A stretch of 64,000 bases of DNA, from NCBI GenBank assembly GCA_964534175.1, contig CAZHNS010000001.1, positions 1 through 64,000 on the forward strand. Direction: 5' to 3'. The DNA is from JAFGHJ01 sp964534175 (GTDB lineage: Bacteria; Hydrothermota; UBA3072). The position numbers were made by a program, and so were the translations under genes. Below, piece by piece: positions 50,796 to 59,377 of this stretch. The notes under the pieces were generated by a model. It was given only the letters and a program-made list of their open reading frames with translations, made no database searches and was not told where the DNA came from. Numbering within the stretch: the first letter of the stretch is position 1; each line of letters begins with the position of its first letter.

Positions 50796-51673
50796 GGGTT
50801 ATCCTCCATATTCTTAATGATTTTAAGAGTCTCTTCCGCTTCCCTTCTTATTTTGGGTTTGGCGAATTTGTTTAGATCCAAAACTTTATTGTAATGTTTA
50901 GCAGCTTCTTCGTATTTTTCCTGACTAAGTTTAATATCGCCCAATATGAAGTGTGCATCGTCTATCAATACTTTAGGCATACCAAGAGCGATTACTTCTT
51001 TAAGATATAATTCGGCTGAATCATAGTTTCCTTCTCTTATTCTTTTTTCGGCTAACTTAAAAGATGTTTTTCCTAACCAATATCTTAATCGCCAGCTTGA
51101 AAGTTCTTTATTCGATTCTTTAAGAACATCGTATGCCGAAACCAGGTCTTCTGTATTTATATAGCATTGTGCTAATTTTAATCGTAGATCTTCATCCTGA
51201 GAGCTATATTTTAATCCTCTTATGTAGTAATCAATGCTTTCCTCATAGTCTCTTGAATCAAAAAACCAGTTTCCCATTAATATGTTTTTTTCTTTTAGAT
51301 CAAACTCGGGTTCAAATTCTAAAATTTTTGAGTAAATCATAATGGCCATGAAATCTTTTCCTTTTTTTGCTGCCTCATTCCCCGCTGCTAATAGTTTATT
51401 TAGAACTTTTGTTTTCCATTTTGGATCAGTATTAATTAAATTTTCAAAAGATTTTAATGCTCTTCTTGGATCGTTTAAATTAAGATAAATTTCGCCTTGC
51501 AAATATATCTCTTTAGGGATAGTAGAATTCTCTAAAAGGATTAGAGCACGGGTTGGTCTTAGCGAATGATAATATTCAAAAGCTTTATTATAGTTGCTTC
51601 TTCTTTCGCAACTGGTAACAATTAGTATTAATATTAGAAATAAGTATTTTTTATATTTTTTTAACAACTTCAA
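50792..51673 (-). CDS. TPR-repeat lipoprotein
   Basis: 293 residues. Lipobox LIVTSCERR (Cys22), then at least five TPR units (EIYLNLNDPRRALKSFENLI, DSRDYEESIDYYIRGLKYSS, EKYEEAAKHYNKVLDLNKFA). It precedes bamD and overlaps it by four bases, so a role in envelope assembly is plausible; no specific function can be assigned. The TTG start overlaps the nucleoside phosphorylase gene by 23 bases. Confidence 0.78.
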   Translation of the reverse strand: MKLLKKYKKYLFLILILIVTSCERRSNYNKAFEYYHSLRPTRALILLENSTIPKEIYLQGEIYLNLNDPRRALKSFENLINTDPKWKTKVLNKLLAAGNEAAKKGKDFMAIMIYSKILEFEPEFDLKEKNILMGNWFFDSRDYEESIDYYIRGLKYSSQDEDLRLKLAQCYINTEDLVSAYDVLKESNKELSSWRLRYWLGKTSFKLAEKRIREGNYDSAELYLKEVIALGMPKVLIDDAHFILGDIKLSQEKYEEAAKHYNKVLDLNKFAKPKIRREAEETLKIIKNMEDNP

Positions 51674-52502
51674 CTATTAGCCTGGAGAGTTTTGGGGCAG
51701 CTTTATTTGCCGCATTTAATACGATTTCATGACTTACTGGTTCCATGGCATCTGGCAGACAAGTATCGGTTATTATTGAAAGTCCTAGAACCTTAGTTTT
51801 CATCCACTTTGCTATGATTGCTTCAGGAACAGTTGACATGCCTACTGCGTCTGCACCCAATATTTTAATCATTCTGTATTCGGCTGCAGTTTCAAAAGTA
51901 GGGCCCTGTAGTCCGAAATAAACTCCTTTTCTGGTCTTTATCCCTATTTTAAGTGCGATATCTTCGGTTTTTTCTATCAAATCTTTATCGTAAGTATTGA
52001 ACATATCTACGAATCTGGGTCCAAGGCGGTCGTCATTCGTTCCCCTAAGAGGGTGTTCAGGAAAGAAATTAATATGGTCGGTTATTATCATTATATCTCC
52101 TCTGGAAAACAAGTTATTGACTCCGCCGGCTGCGTTAGAGACTATAAGGGTGTTTATTCCTAAAAAACATAGTAATTTTGCCCCAAAGGTGACTTTATCC
52201 ATTTCGTATCCTTCATAGTAGTGAAATCTTCCGTTCATTACACAGACTTTTTTCTCATCTATCTCGCCGCATATTAAATTTCCGGAATGCCCCTTTACTG
52301 TGGAAACAGGAAAATTTGGAATATCTTTATATAATATTTTTACAGGATTTTTGATTTCATCGGATACATCACCGAGACCGGATCCTAATATAATGCCAAA
52401 ATCGAAACTTTCGAAATCGACTTTATCGAGGATATATTTTTTGCTTTCTGATAAAATACTGAATGTCTTTTCTTTTGAAGATTTCTCTACATCTTGATTC
52501 AT
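51651..52502 (-). CDS. Purine nucleoside phosphorylase (trimeric class)
   Basis: 283 residues. GIILGSGLGDVSDEIKN (phosphate loop), VKGHSGNL, GRFHYYEGY, SNAAGGVN, then GPTFETAAEYRMIKILGADA with VGMSTVPEAI. It cleaves purine nucleosides with phosphate. The residue that is Asn in 6-oxopurine-specific enzymes (SxITN) is Asp here (SIITDTCLPD), as in MTA phosphorylases and adenosine-accepting relatives, so base preference may differ. It overlaps the downstream TPR gene and lies 12 bases after divIVA. Confidence 0.9.
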   Translation of the reverse strand: MNQDVEKSSKEKTFSILSESKKYILDKVDFESFDFGIILGSGLGDVSDEIKNPVKILYKDIPNFPVSTVKGHSGNLICGEIDEKKVCVMNGRFHYYEGYEMDKVTFGAKLLCFLGINTLIVSNAAGGVNNLFSRGDIMIITDHINFFPEHPLRGTNDDRLGPRFVDMFNTYDKDLIEKTEDIALKIGIKTRKGVYFGLQGPTFETAAEYRMIKILGADAVGMSTVPEAIIAKWMKTKVLGLSIITDTCLPDAMEPVSHEIVLNAANKAAPKLSRLIVEVVKKI

Positions 52503-52514
52503 TGTTTCTAGAAT

Positions 52515-53063
52515 TTATTCCTTGAACAACTCCTGAACTCTTTTCTTTGTTTTGTCTATTTCATCCGATTTTTCGTTTTCTGCGGAGGAATATCTTTTGT
52601 TTCTTTCTTTTACCCTGATAATTTCCACTTCATCGAGCATCTTTAATTGTGATGAAAGGAAACTGCGCAACTGTATAACAAATCCATCTTTTTGGTTTTG
52701 TAAAGCACTTATCTGACTTTGTAAGTCTTTTACTTTAGCGGCAGCGTTTTCAATTATTTCACTTGCTTGTAATTTTGCTTTTTGGAGTATCATTTCAGCT
52801 TCTTTTCTGGCGTTTCTTCTTATTCCGTCTGTCGTTTTTTGTGTAGATGTAAGAGTATCCTGAAGTGTTTTTTCCATTCTTTTGTAATCCTCAATTTTGG
52901 AATCCAGCTCCTTTAATTGATCAGCCATCCTTTTGTTATCTCGTATAACATTTTCTATTTCTTTTGCCAACATTTCGAGGAATATATCGACCTCGTTTTT
53001 ATCATAACCTTTAAACGATTTTCTGAATTCTTGTTTTCTAATATCTAGTGGTGTTATTTTCAT
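52515..53063 (-). CDS. divIVA: DivIVA-domain protein
   Basis: 182 residues. The N-terminal lipid-binding block ITPLDIRKQEFRKSFKGYDK with VDIFLEML is the DivIVA signature; the rest is coiled coil (about 30-140). Such proteins mark curved membrane at poles or septa. GGAGGG precedes the ATG. First CDS of the operon; ssrA lies 20 bases upstream on the same strand, so read-through from the ssrA promoter is possible. Confidence 0.88.
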   Translation of the reverse strand: MKITPLDIRKQEFRKSFKGYDKNEVDIFLEMLAKEIENVIRDNKRMADQLKELDSKIEDYKRMEKTLQDTLTSTQKTTDGIRRNARKEAEMILQKAKLQASEIIENAAAKVKDLQSQISALQNQKDGFVIQLRSFLSSQLKMLDEVEIIRVKERNKRYSSAENEKSDEIDKTKKRVQELFKE

Positions 53064-53082
53064 TATCCCTCCTTTTTTTATT

Positions 53083-53433
53083 TGGTGGAGGCGGCGGGAA
53101 TCGAACCCGCGTCCGAAATACCTGTTTGGAAGCCTCTACATGCTTAGTGATTGTTTTAAAGTCGTTATTCCTTACCCAATCACAGGGATAAAATAACCTA
53201 GCCAGTATTTATTCGGCCGTGAAATCCTGGCAAAATCACAGCCTATCTCCTTTCTATGACACCCACATCCGGAGTAAAGAGAGAACATCCGGAAAGGACG
53301 GGCAGCTTAATTAAGCTGCCATGGCATAATTATAGTTGCCATTTAAAATAAAACGCCATAGTTTAACGAGTTACGACAGCTCGGCATGCGCCTTCCAATC
53401 CAGCTGTATTCCGTCGAGAGCCAATTCGCCCCC
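53083..53433 (-). ncRNA. ssrA: Transfer-messenger RNA (tmRNA)
   Basis: About 351 nt on the minus strand. The 5' end GGGGGCG pairs with CGCCTCC before ACCA at the 3' end (CCA is encoded). The T arm GCGGGTTCGATTCCCGC, the 5' block CTCTCGACGGAATACAG and the tag frame are all present. By analogy with Bacillus tmRNA the resume codon is GGC, giving tag (A)GNYNYAMAA followed by TAA; the stop lies in a 20-nt palindrome (GGCAGCTTAA and its complement), probably helix 5. It frees stalled ribosomes and tags nascent chains; rnr and rqcH of the same quality-control network are in the window. Confidence 0.96.
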
Positions 53434-53445
53434 GTATATATATGT

Positions 53446-53473
53446 ATTTTAATTATATAAATAGATAAGTCAA
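53446..53473 (-). promoter_or_regulatory. Promoter of ssrA
   Basis: Minus strand TTGACT (53473-53468), 16-bp spacer, TAAAAT (53451-53446), 12 bases upstream of the mature 5' end at 53433. Confidence 0.65.
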
Positions 53474-53576
53474 GCCCCTTCAGCTAAATACTTCGAAAAA
53501 TAGATTTTTTATAAGATTTCTTAAGAAAAAGTAAAAAATCTTTATTTTTTCAGTACACTGTGAATTATTTCCTGCC

Positions 53577-53605
53577 TTGACTTTTGATTGAAAAGTATTT
53601 ATATT
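53577..53605 (+). promoter_or_regulatory. Leaderless-type promoter of the type IV pilus operon
   Basis: TTGACT (53577-53582), 17-bp spacer, TATATT (53600-53605), six bases, GTG at 53612; no Shine-Dalgarno for either the GTG or an upstream TTG at 53588, which would lie inside the promoter spacer. Confidence 0.65.
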
Positions 53606-53611
53606 AATAAG

Positions 53612-55306
53612 GTGAGAGTAGGAAGGATATTATTGTTAGATGGTGCCATAACAGAAGATCAGTTGAAAGAGGCGCTAAAAAGGCAGAGAGAAGAGGGTGG
53701 AAGGTTAGGCGCAAACCTTATAGAACTAGGTTATGTAAGTGAAGAAAAACTGATCAAGGCACTTGAGAAAAATTTAAATGTAAAAGGTGTAGTGCTTTCT
53801 GATTATCCCTTAGATGACGAAGTTCTAAATTTAATTTCTCCTGATATTGCCAGAGCATATGAATGTGTTCCTGTTGAGAAAAAAGGGAAGACTTTATATC
53901 TTGCTATGATAAACCCAAATGATGTACAGGCTCAGGAAGACATAAGGTTTAGAACAGGGTATGAAATAAAACCGTTAGTAGCGTCTGAAAAATCTGTTAA
54001 AAGCGTTTTAAAAGAACATTATGAGACTAAAGCTCTCGAGGATGAGGTGGCGGAAGAAATGGGTCTTGCTGAAGATGCGGTGGAATTGTTGGAGAAAGAA
54101 GAGGAAGAGGAAGGAGTTTCAGCTCTTGCTGCGCAGATTGATTCCGGCCCGGTTGTTCAATATGTTAATTTCCTTTTAAAAAAGGTTGTTGTTGAGAAAG
54201 CAAGTGACCTTCATATAGAACCTTTTGACAAAGATATTCGAGTTCGAATTAGAGTTGACGGCGTTCTTCACAATTTTCAACCTCCTCCCTGGCGTCTTCA
54301 CAAGGCTGTTGTATCGAGACTCAAGGTTATGTCAAATCTTAAAATACAAGAAAAAAGAAGACCCCAGGATGGTAGATTTCAGGCGCAGCTTATGGGCAGG
54401 AAAGTCGATTTTAGAATAGCTACTGTGCCCACAGTTTTTGGTGAGAAAGTAGGTATACGAGTTCTCGATAAAGAGAGTGTTGTGTTCGATTTGACTAAAT
54501 TGGGTTTTGAAGAAAAAGCACTGGATGATACTCTGAAAGCTATAAAAAAACCGCACGGTATTATATTGCTTACAGGTCCCACGGGTTCTGGAAAAACCAC
54601 TACTCTATATTCAATATTAAAGGAAATCAATAATATCGATATAAACGTTTCTACGGCGGAGGATCCTGTTGAATATACTCTTTTTGGAGTTAATCAATTA
54701 CAGGTAAGGGAAGAAATCGGCCTGACTTTTGTGGAAGCCTTAAAGTCTTTCCTTCGTCAGGATCCTGATGTTATTATGGTTGGAGAGATAAGAGACAAAC
54801 CCACAACGGATATTGCTATACGTTCTTCGCTTACGGGTCATCTTGTTCTTTCCACGGTACACACTAATTCTGCTGCAGCAACTGTTACGCGTCTTCTCAA
54901 TATGGGAGTCGCCCCGTTTCTTTTGGCTTCGACACTTGAACTTATTATTTCTCAGCGATTGGTAAGAACAATATGTTCAAAATGTAAAACTGCCCTTAAT
55001 ATTTCAGATGAAGATATTTTGAAACTGGGTTTTGACCCTGCGGTGATGAAAGGCGGAAAAATTTCTCATGGAGTTGGTTGTGAGCACTGTAAGAAAACAG
55101 GTTACAAAGGCAGGTTAGGTTTATTTGAAGTTATGCCGGTTAGCTCGAATATCAGAAAAATGATTATTGATGGAAAAACGTCTGATGAAGTCCAAGCTCA
55201 AGCGAGGAATGAAGGAATGAGTGCCCTGCGCGATGAAGGAATTAAGAAAATTCTCGCTGGTACAACGTCTCTCGAAGAAGTTGCAAGAGAAACACAGGTG
55301 AGATAA
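53612..55306 (+). CDS. pilB: Type IV pilus assembly ATPase PilB/GspE (copy 1)
   Basis: 564 residues from GTG 53612. An N-terminal MshEN/T2SSE_N domain (about 1-140: GRILLLDGAITEDQLKEALK), an acidic linker, then the ATPase: SDLHIEPFDKDIRVRIRVDG, Walker A GPTGSGKTTTLYSIL, Asp box (RQDPDVIMVGEIRD), His box (TGHLVLSTVHTN) and the zinc tetracysteine CSKC...CEHC. It drives pilin polymerisation or type II-like secretion. An in-frame TTG at 53588 is rejected because it lies within the promoter spacer. A second PilB-like gene follows after two bases. Confidence 0.93.
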   Translation: MRVGRILLLDGAITEDQLKEALKRQREEGGRLGANLIELGYVSEEKLIKALEKNLNVKGVVLSDYPLDDEVLNLISPDIARAYECVPVEKKGKTLYLAMINPNDVQAQEDIRFRTGYEIKPLVASEKSVKSVLKEHYETKALEDEVAEEMGLAEDAVELLEKEEEEEGVSALAAQIDSGPVVQYVNFLLKKVVVEKASDLHIEPFDKDIRVRIRVDGVLHNFQPPPWRLHKAVVSRLKVMSNLKIQEKRRPQDGRFQAQLMGRKVDFRIATVPTVFGEKVGIRVLDKESVVFDLTKLGFEEKALDDTLKAIKKPHGIILLTGPTGSGKTTTLYSILKEINNIDINVSTAEDPVEYTLFGVNQLQVREEIGLTFVEALKSFLRQDPDVIMVGEIRDKPTTDIAIRSSLTGHLVLSTVHTNSAAATVTRLLNMGVAPFLLASTLELIISQRLVRTICSKCKTALNISDEDILKLGFDPAVMKGGKISHGVGCEHCKKTGYKGRLGLFEVMPVSSNIRKMIIDGKTSDEVQAQARNEGMSALRDEGIKKILAGTTSLEEVARETQVR

Positions 55307-55308
55307 TA

Positions 55309-57048
55309 ATGGAAAAACTTGGGGAAATTTTGGTTCAAGCGGGTAAGATAACTCCTGAGCAGTTAAGTGTGGCACTGCGAAAACAAAAAACGGTAGCAAA
55401 AAGGCTAGGAGCGGTACTTATAGAGGAAGGGTTTATTACAGATAGCGAACTTGCAAAAACACTTTCTTTGCAGTTTCGAGTTTCTTCTATTGATATTAAG
55501 CCTGAAGATGTCGATAAAAACTTAACTTCTTTGATTCCGCCGGATATGGCACAGCGCTATCAGGTTTTTCCAATTAGAAGAAAAGGTAAAAAGCTAATTT
55601 TGGGAGTAGTTAATCCCGGTGATTTAGAAGCAATAGATGCGGTTGAGTTTAAGACCGGTTTAAAAGTTGAAACAGTAGTTGTAACTTTTTGGAAGATGAA
55701 AAAACTTCTTGATCAATTTTATCCAGTTACTAAAGATGTAGACACGATAGAAAAAAAAGAAAGTGTCGAGGATGAGTTTGTATTTGCCGATGATAGTGTC
55801 GAGAATATTTTTATCAGAAAGTCAGAGTTGGAAGAAGAGGAGGAGGATTGGAGGGCAGAGGCTCAAGAAAAACCTGTCATTAAACTCGTCAATTATTTGA
55901 TTACTTCGGCTGTAAAAAAGGGTGCGTCTGATATTCATATTGAGCCATACGAAAAGGCTCTTCGTGTAAGATTCAGAATTGATGGAGTTCTACAACAGGT
56001 GGCCGAACCACCCTTTAGGTTGAGAAATGCTATTTCTACCAGGATAAAAATAATGACAGGATCTATGGATGCTTCAGAGAGAAGACTTAATCAAGACGGT
56101 AGAATTAAGATTAGGGTAGAAGGTAAACCAATAGATCTTCGTGTTAGTATAATACCAACGGTTTTTGGAGAGAAAATTGTTATGAGAATACTTGATCCAT
56201 CTTCTCTTATGTTAGATATGTCGGATCTTGGTTTCGAGGCTGACGCGCTTGGAAAATTCCAAAAAGCTATTGCCAGACCTTACGGTTTAATTCTTGTTAC
56301 AGGGCCCACAGGTAGCGGGAAATCTACTTCTCTCTATTCAGCTCTTTCTGCATTGAATAAGCCTGAAGTTAATATTATGACTGTTGAAAATCCGGTCGAA
56401 TATAATCTTAAGGGTATTAACCAGGTTCAAGTCAATCAGGATATAGGATTTGATTTTCCAGACGCGTTGCGCGCTTTCTTAAGACAGTCTCCGAATATAA
56501 TACTCGTTGGAGAGATCAGAGAAATTGATACGGCATCAATTGCCATTAGGGCAGCTCTGACGGGCCATCTTGTATTATCCACCCTCCATACAAATGATGC
56601 TCCAAGTGCGGTTAACCGTTTGGTGGACATAGGCATAGAGCCCTTTTTAATAGCAAGTTCTTTAAATTTAATACAAGCACAGCGACTCTTAAGAAAAGTA
56701 TGTAAGAATTGCAGGAAAAAGGTAGAGCCAGGTACGAGCGATAAAATAGAAGTTTTGAAAAAAATGGGTATATCAGAAGAAGACATATTAAAATCGGATA
56801 TTTACGAAGCTGGTGATGGATGCCCCGAATGTTCTTCCAGTGGATACAAGGGTAGGATCGCAGTAACCGAGGTTATGCCTATTTCAATGGATTTAAGGCA
56901 AATGATTTTAAAGGGAGCTTCTACGGATGAATTACGGAAAGCTGCTAATAATGGAGGTATGAGGACTCTTAGAGAAGATGGGCTTATTAAGTTAAAAAAT
57001 GGTCTTACAACAATTGATGAGATTCTAAGGGTAACTGTTGAATCTTAA
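55309..57048 (+). CDS. pilB: Type IV pilus assembly ATPase PilB/GspE (copy 2)
   Basis: 579 residues with the same domain order as copy 1: N-terminal MshEN domain (LGEILVQAGKITPEQLSVAL), acidic linker, SDIHIEPYEKALRVRFRIDG, Walker A GPTGSGKSTSLYSAL, Asp box RQSPNIILVGEIREIDT, His box TGHLVLSTLHTN and tetracysteine CKNC...CPEC. Both copies keep all catalytic boxes, so both should be active. They are clearly diverged, so an old duplication; they may form a mixed hexamer or serve different pilins. Confidence 0.93.
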   Translation: MEKLGEILVQAGKITPEQLSVALRKQKTVAKRLGAVLIEEGFITDSELAKTLSLQFRVSSIDIKPEDVDKNLTSLIPPDMAQRYQVFPIRRKGKKLILGVVNPGDLEAIDAVEFKTGLKVETVVVTFWKMKKLLDQFYPVTKDVDTIEKKESVEDEFVFADDSVENIFIRKSELEEEEEDWRAEAQEKPVIKLVNYLITSAVKKGASDIHIEPYEKALRVRFRIDGVLQQVAEPPFRLRNAISTRIKIMTGSMDASERRLNQDGRIKIRVEGKPIDLRVSIIPTVFGEKIVMRILDPSSLMLDMSDLGFEADALGKFQKAIARPYGLILVTGPTGSGKSTSLYSALSALNKPEVNIMTVENPVEYNLKGINQVQVNQDIGFDFPDALRAFLRQSPNIILVGEIREIDTASIAIRAALTGHLVLSTLHTNDAPSAVNRLVDIGIEPFLIASSLNLIQAQRLLRKVCKNCRKKVEPGTSDKIEVLKKMGISEEDILKSDIYEAGDGCPECSSSGYKGRIAVTEVMPISMDLRQMILKGASTDELRKAANNGGMRTLREDGLIKLKNGLTTIDEILRVTVES

Positions 57049-57069
57049 ATTTTATAGAGGAGATAATAT

Positions 57070-58146
57070 ATGGATTATGATATGAAAGCCTTACTCGAAG
57101 AGATGGTAAGTCGAGGTGCAACCGACCTTCATCTTACAACTGCGGCACCTCCTATGTACCGAAAAGATGGATCACTGGAAAAATCTAATTATGCGCCACT
57201 TTCTCCGAATGATTTGGAAACGTTAGTTTATTCAATATTGAATGACGAACAAAAGAAAAAGTTTGAAATGAAGAAAGAGCTCGATTTAAGTTTTGGGGTT
57301 CCGGGTCTTTCTAGATTCAGGGCTAATGTTTTTTATCAGAGAGGTCAGGTTGCATGTGCGGTCAGGACAATTCCGTTTAAGATAAGAACTTTTAAACAGT
57401 TAGGATTACCTGAAGTGATAGCCACAATGGCTAACAAACAAAAGGGTCTTATCTTGGTCACCGGACCAACTGGCTGTGGTAAATCTACTACTCTTGCGGC
57501 TGTAGTTGATAAAATTGATAGAGAGCGAAAAGTTCATATTGTTACTATAGAAGATCCAATAGAGTACCTTTTTAGACACCAGAGAGCGATTGTTAACCAG
57601 AGACAGGTGGGTTCAGATACGGATGGGTTTTCAATCGCACTTAAATACATTCTTAGACAGGATCCTGATGTAGTTATGATTGGAGAAATGAGGGATAAAG
57701 AGACTATGGAGGCTGCGTTAAATGTTGCCGAAACAGGGCATCTTACAATTGCAACATTGCATACAAATTCAGCGGTTGAATCCATTTCGAGAATAGTTGA
57801 TACTTTTCCTCCTGAAAGGCATAATCAGGTTAGGGCGCAAATAGCTTTTGTTCTTATAGGTATTATTACTCAGAGTTTGATACCAAAAAGAACCGGAGGT
57901 AGAGCGTTGGCAGTGGAAGTTCTTTACGGGACACCGGCTGTCAAAGCCTTAATAAGGGATAATAAAACGCATCAATTGTACTCGAATATTCAGGCGGGGA
58001 AAAAATTTGGGATGGTTACCATGAATCAATCGCTTTATAAGTTATACATGGATCGGGAAATAAGTATTGAGGACGCAATATCTTATTCCCGTGAACCATC
58101 GGAACTCGAAGAAATGATAGCTAAAAAACAAACAATTCTACATTAA
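57070..58146 (+). CDS. pilT: Type IV pilus retraction ATPase PilT
   Basis: 358 residues. GATDLHLTTAAPPMYRKDG (N-terminal domain), Walker A GPTGCGKSTTLAAVV, Asp box RQDPDVVMIGEMRD, His box TGHLTIATLHTN, and the PilT-specific C-terminus MNQSLYKLYMDREISIEDAI. It depolymerises pili for twitching or DNA uptake. No tetracysteine, as expected for PilT. GAGGAGA precedes the ATG. Confidence 0.95.
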   Translation: MDYDMKALLEEMVSRGATDLHLTTAAPPMYRKDGSLEKSNYAPLSPNDLETLVYSILNDEQKKKFEMKKELDLSFGVPGLSRFRANVFYQRGQVACAVRTIPFKIRTFKQLGLPEVIATMANKQKGLILVTGPTGCGKSTTLAAVVDKIDRERKVHIVTIEDPIEYLFRHQRAIVNQRQVGSDTDGFSIALKYILRQDPDVVMIGEMRDKETMEAALNVAETGHLTIATLHTNSAVESISRIVDTFPPERHNQVRAQIAFVLIGIITQSLIPKRTGGRALAVEVLYGTPAVKALIRDNKTHQLYSNIQAGKKFGMVTMNQSLYKLYMDREISIEDAISYSREPSELEEMIAKKQTILH

Positions 58147-58157
58147 GGGGGTAAAAG

Positions 58158-59363
58158 ATGCCTGATTATCTATGGAAAGGCAGAACACCAAGTGGCTCGA
58201 TAGAAAACGGAGAAATAACTGCGGCAAACCCTGCTGAAGTTCAAAAAATATTAAGAGAGCGAAAGATTGTTCCAACCTCGATACGTTCTAAACCTAAAGA
58301 AATAACTCTTCCCTTTTTAAAAGGCAGGGTCTCAAATAGAGCAATTACTGTTTTTACAAGGCAGTTTTCGGTTATGATTAATGCCGGTTTACCTTTAATA
58401 AAATGTCTTGATATTCAGGTGGCTCAGGTCGAATCGGAAAGATTTAAAGAAGTGCTTAAGGATTTAATATCTGCAGTTGAAGGGGGTTCAACTTTAGCCG
58501 ATGCTTTGAGAGAACATAAGGAAATTTTTGGAGATTTGTACGTTAATATGGTTGAGGCCGGAGAGAAAGGAGGTTCTCTTGCAACTATTCTTGCCAGGTT
58601 AGCTGATTATCTTGAGAAGGCAGATTCTATAAAGAGAAAAGTAAAAGGTGCGATGGTTTATCCTGCCGCTATTGTTGTAGTTGCAGTTGGAGCGGTTGCT
58701 ATTTTGTTAATGTTCGTAATTCCCGTTTTTGCTTCAATGTTCTCTGACCTTGGCGGACAGTTACCCCTCCCGACAAGAGTGGTTATGGCTTTGAGTAGGT
58801 TTGTGAGAATTTGGTGGTGGGTGCTTTTTCTTTCTCTTATAGGTTTAATTGTTTCTGTCAGATATTATTACAAAACCGAAGTAGGGCATCTTCAGATTGA
58901 TGCTTTTTTGATAAAACTGCCAATATTTGGTACTTTAATAAAGAAACAAGCAATTGCAAGGTTTTCGAGGACTCTTTCAACGCTTCTTTCGTCTGGTGTC
59001 AATATACTTGATGCTCTTGAAATAACAGCAGGAACTACCGGTAATAAGTTGGTTGAGAATGCGGTTCTCCGGTCTCGTACTTCAATTGCACAAGGGGAAT
59101 CTATCGCCGAACCTTTAAGTAAAGAAAAAGCTCTATTTCCGCCAATGGTTGTGCAAATGATTACAATAGGGGAACAAACAGGGGGTTTGGACGATATGCT
59201 TTCAAAGGTGGCGGATTTTTATGATGACGAAGTTGATCAAGCAGTTGCTAATCTTATGAATGCTCTTGAACCTCTCGTTATAGTTTTACTTGGAGGTGTT
59301 ATAGGGGGTATGGTTATGGCGATGTATCTTCCTATTTTCAAGATGGCGCAGCAGTTTATTTAA
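58158..59363 (+). CDS. pilC: Type IV pilus inner-membrane platform protein PilC/GspF
   Basis: 401 residues. Two GspF domains; the first has FTRQFSVMINAGLPLIKCLD and GDLYVNMVEAGEKGGSLATI, the second FSRTLSTLLSSGVNILDALE with MVVQMITIGEQTGGLDDML. Three TM helices, the last at the C-terminus (VIVLLGGVIGGMVMAMYLPI). It forms the rotor platform moved by PilB and PilT. GGGGG precedes the ATG. Confidence 0.95.
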   Translation: MPDYLWKGRTPSGSIENGEITAANPAEVQKILRERKIVPTSIRSKPKEITLPFLKGRVSNRAITVFTRQFSVMINAGLPLIKCLDIQVAQVESERFKEVLKDLISAVEGGSTLADALREHKEIFGDLYVNMVEAGEKGGSLATILARLADYLEKADSIKRKVKGAMVYPAAIVVVAVGAVAILLMFVIPVFASMFSDLGGQLPLPTRVVMALSRFVRIWWWVLFLSLIGLIVSVRYYYKTEVGHLQIDAFLIKLPIFGTLIKKQAIARFSRTLSTLLSSGVNILDALEITAGTTGNKLVENAVLRSRTSIAQGESIAEPLSKEKALFPPMVVQMITIGEQTGGLDDMLSKVADFYDDEVDQAVANLMNALEPLVIVLLGGVIGGMVMAMYLPIFKMAQQFI

Positions 59364-59377
59364 TAGAAAGGTTTTTC

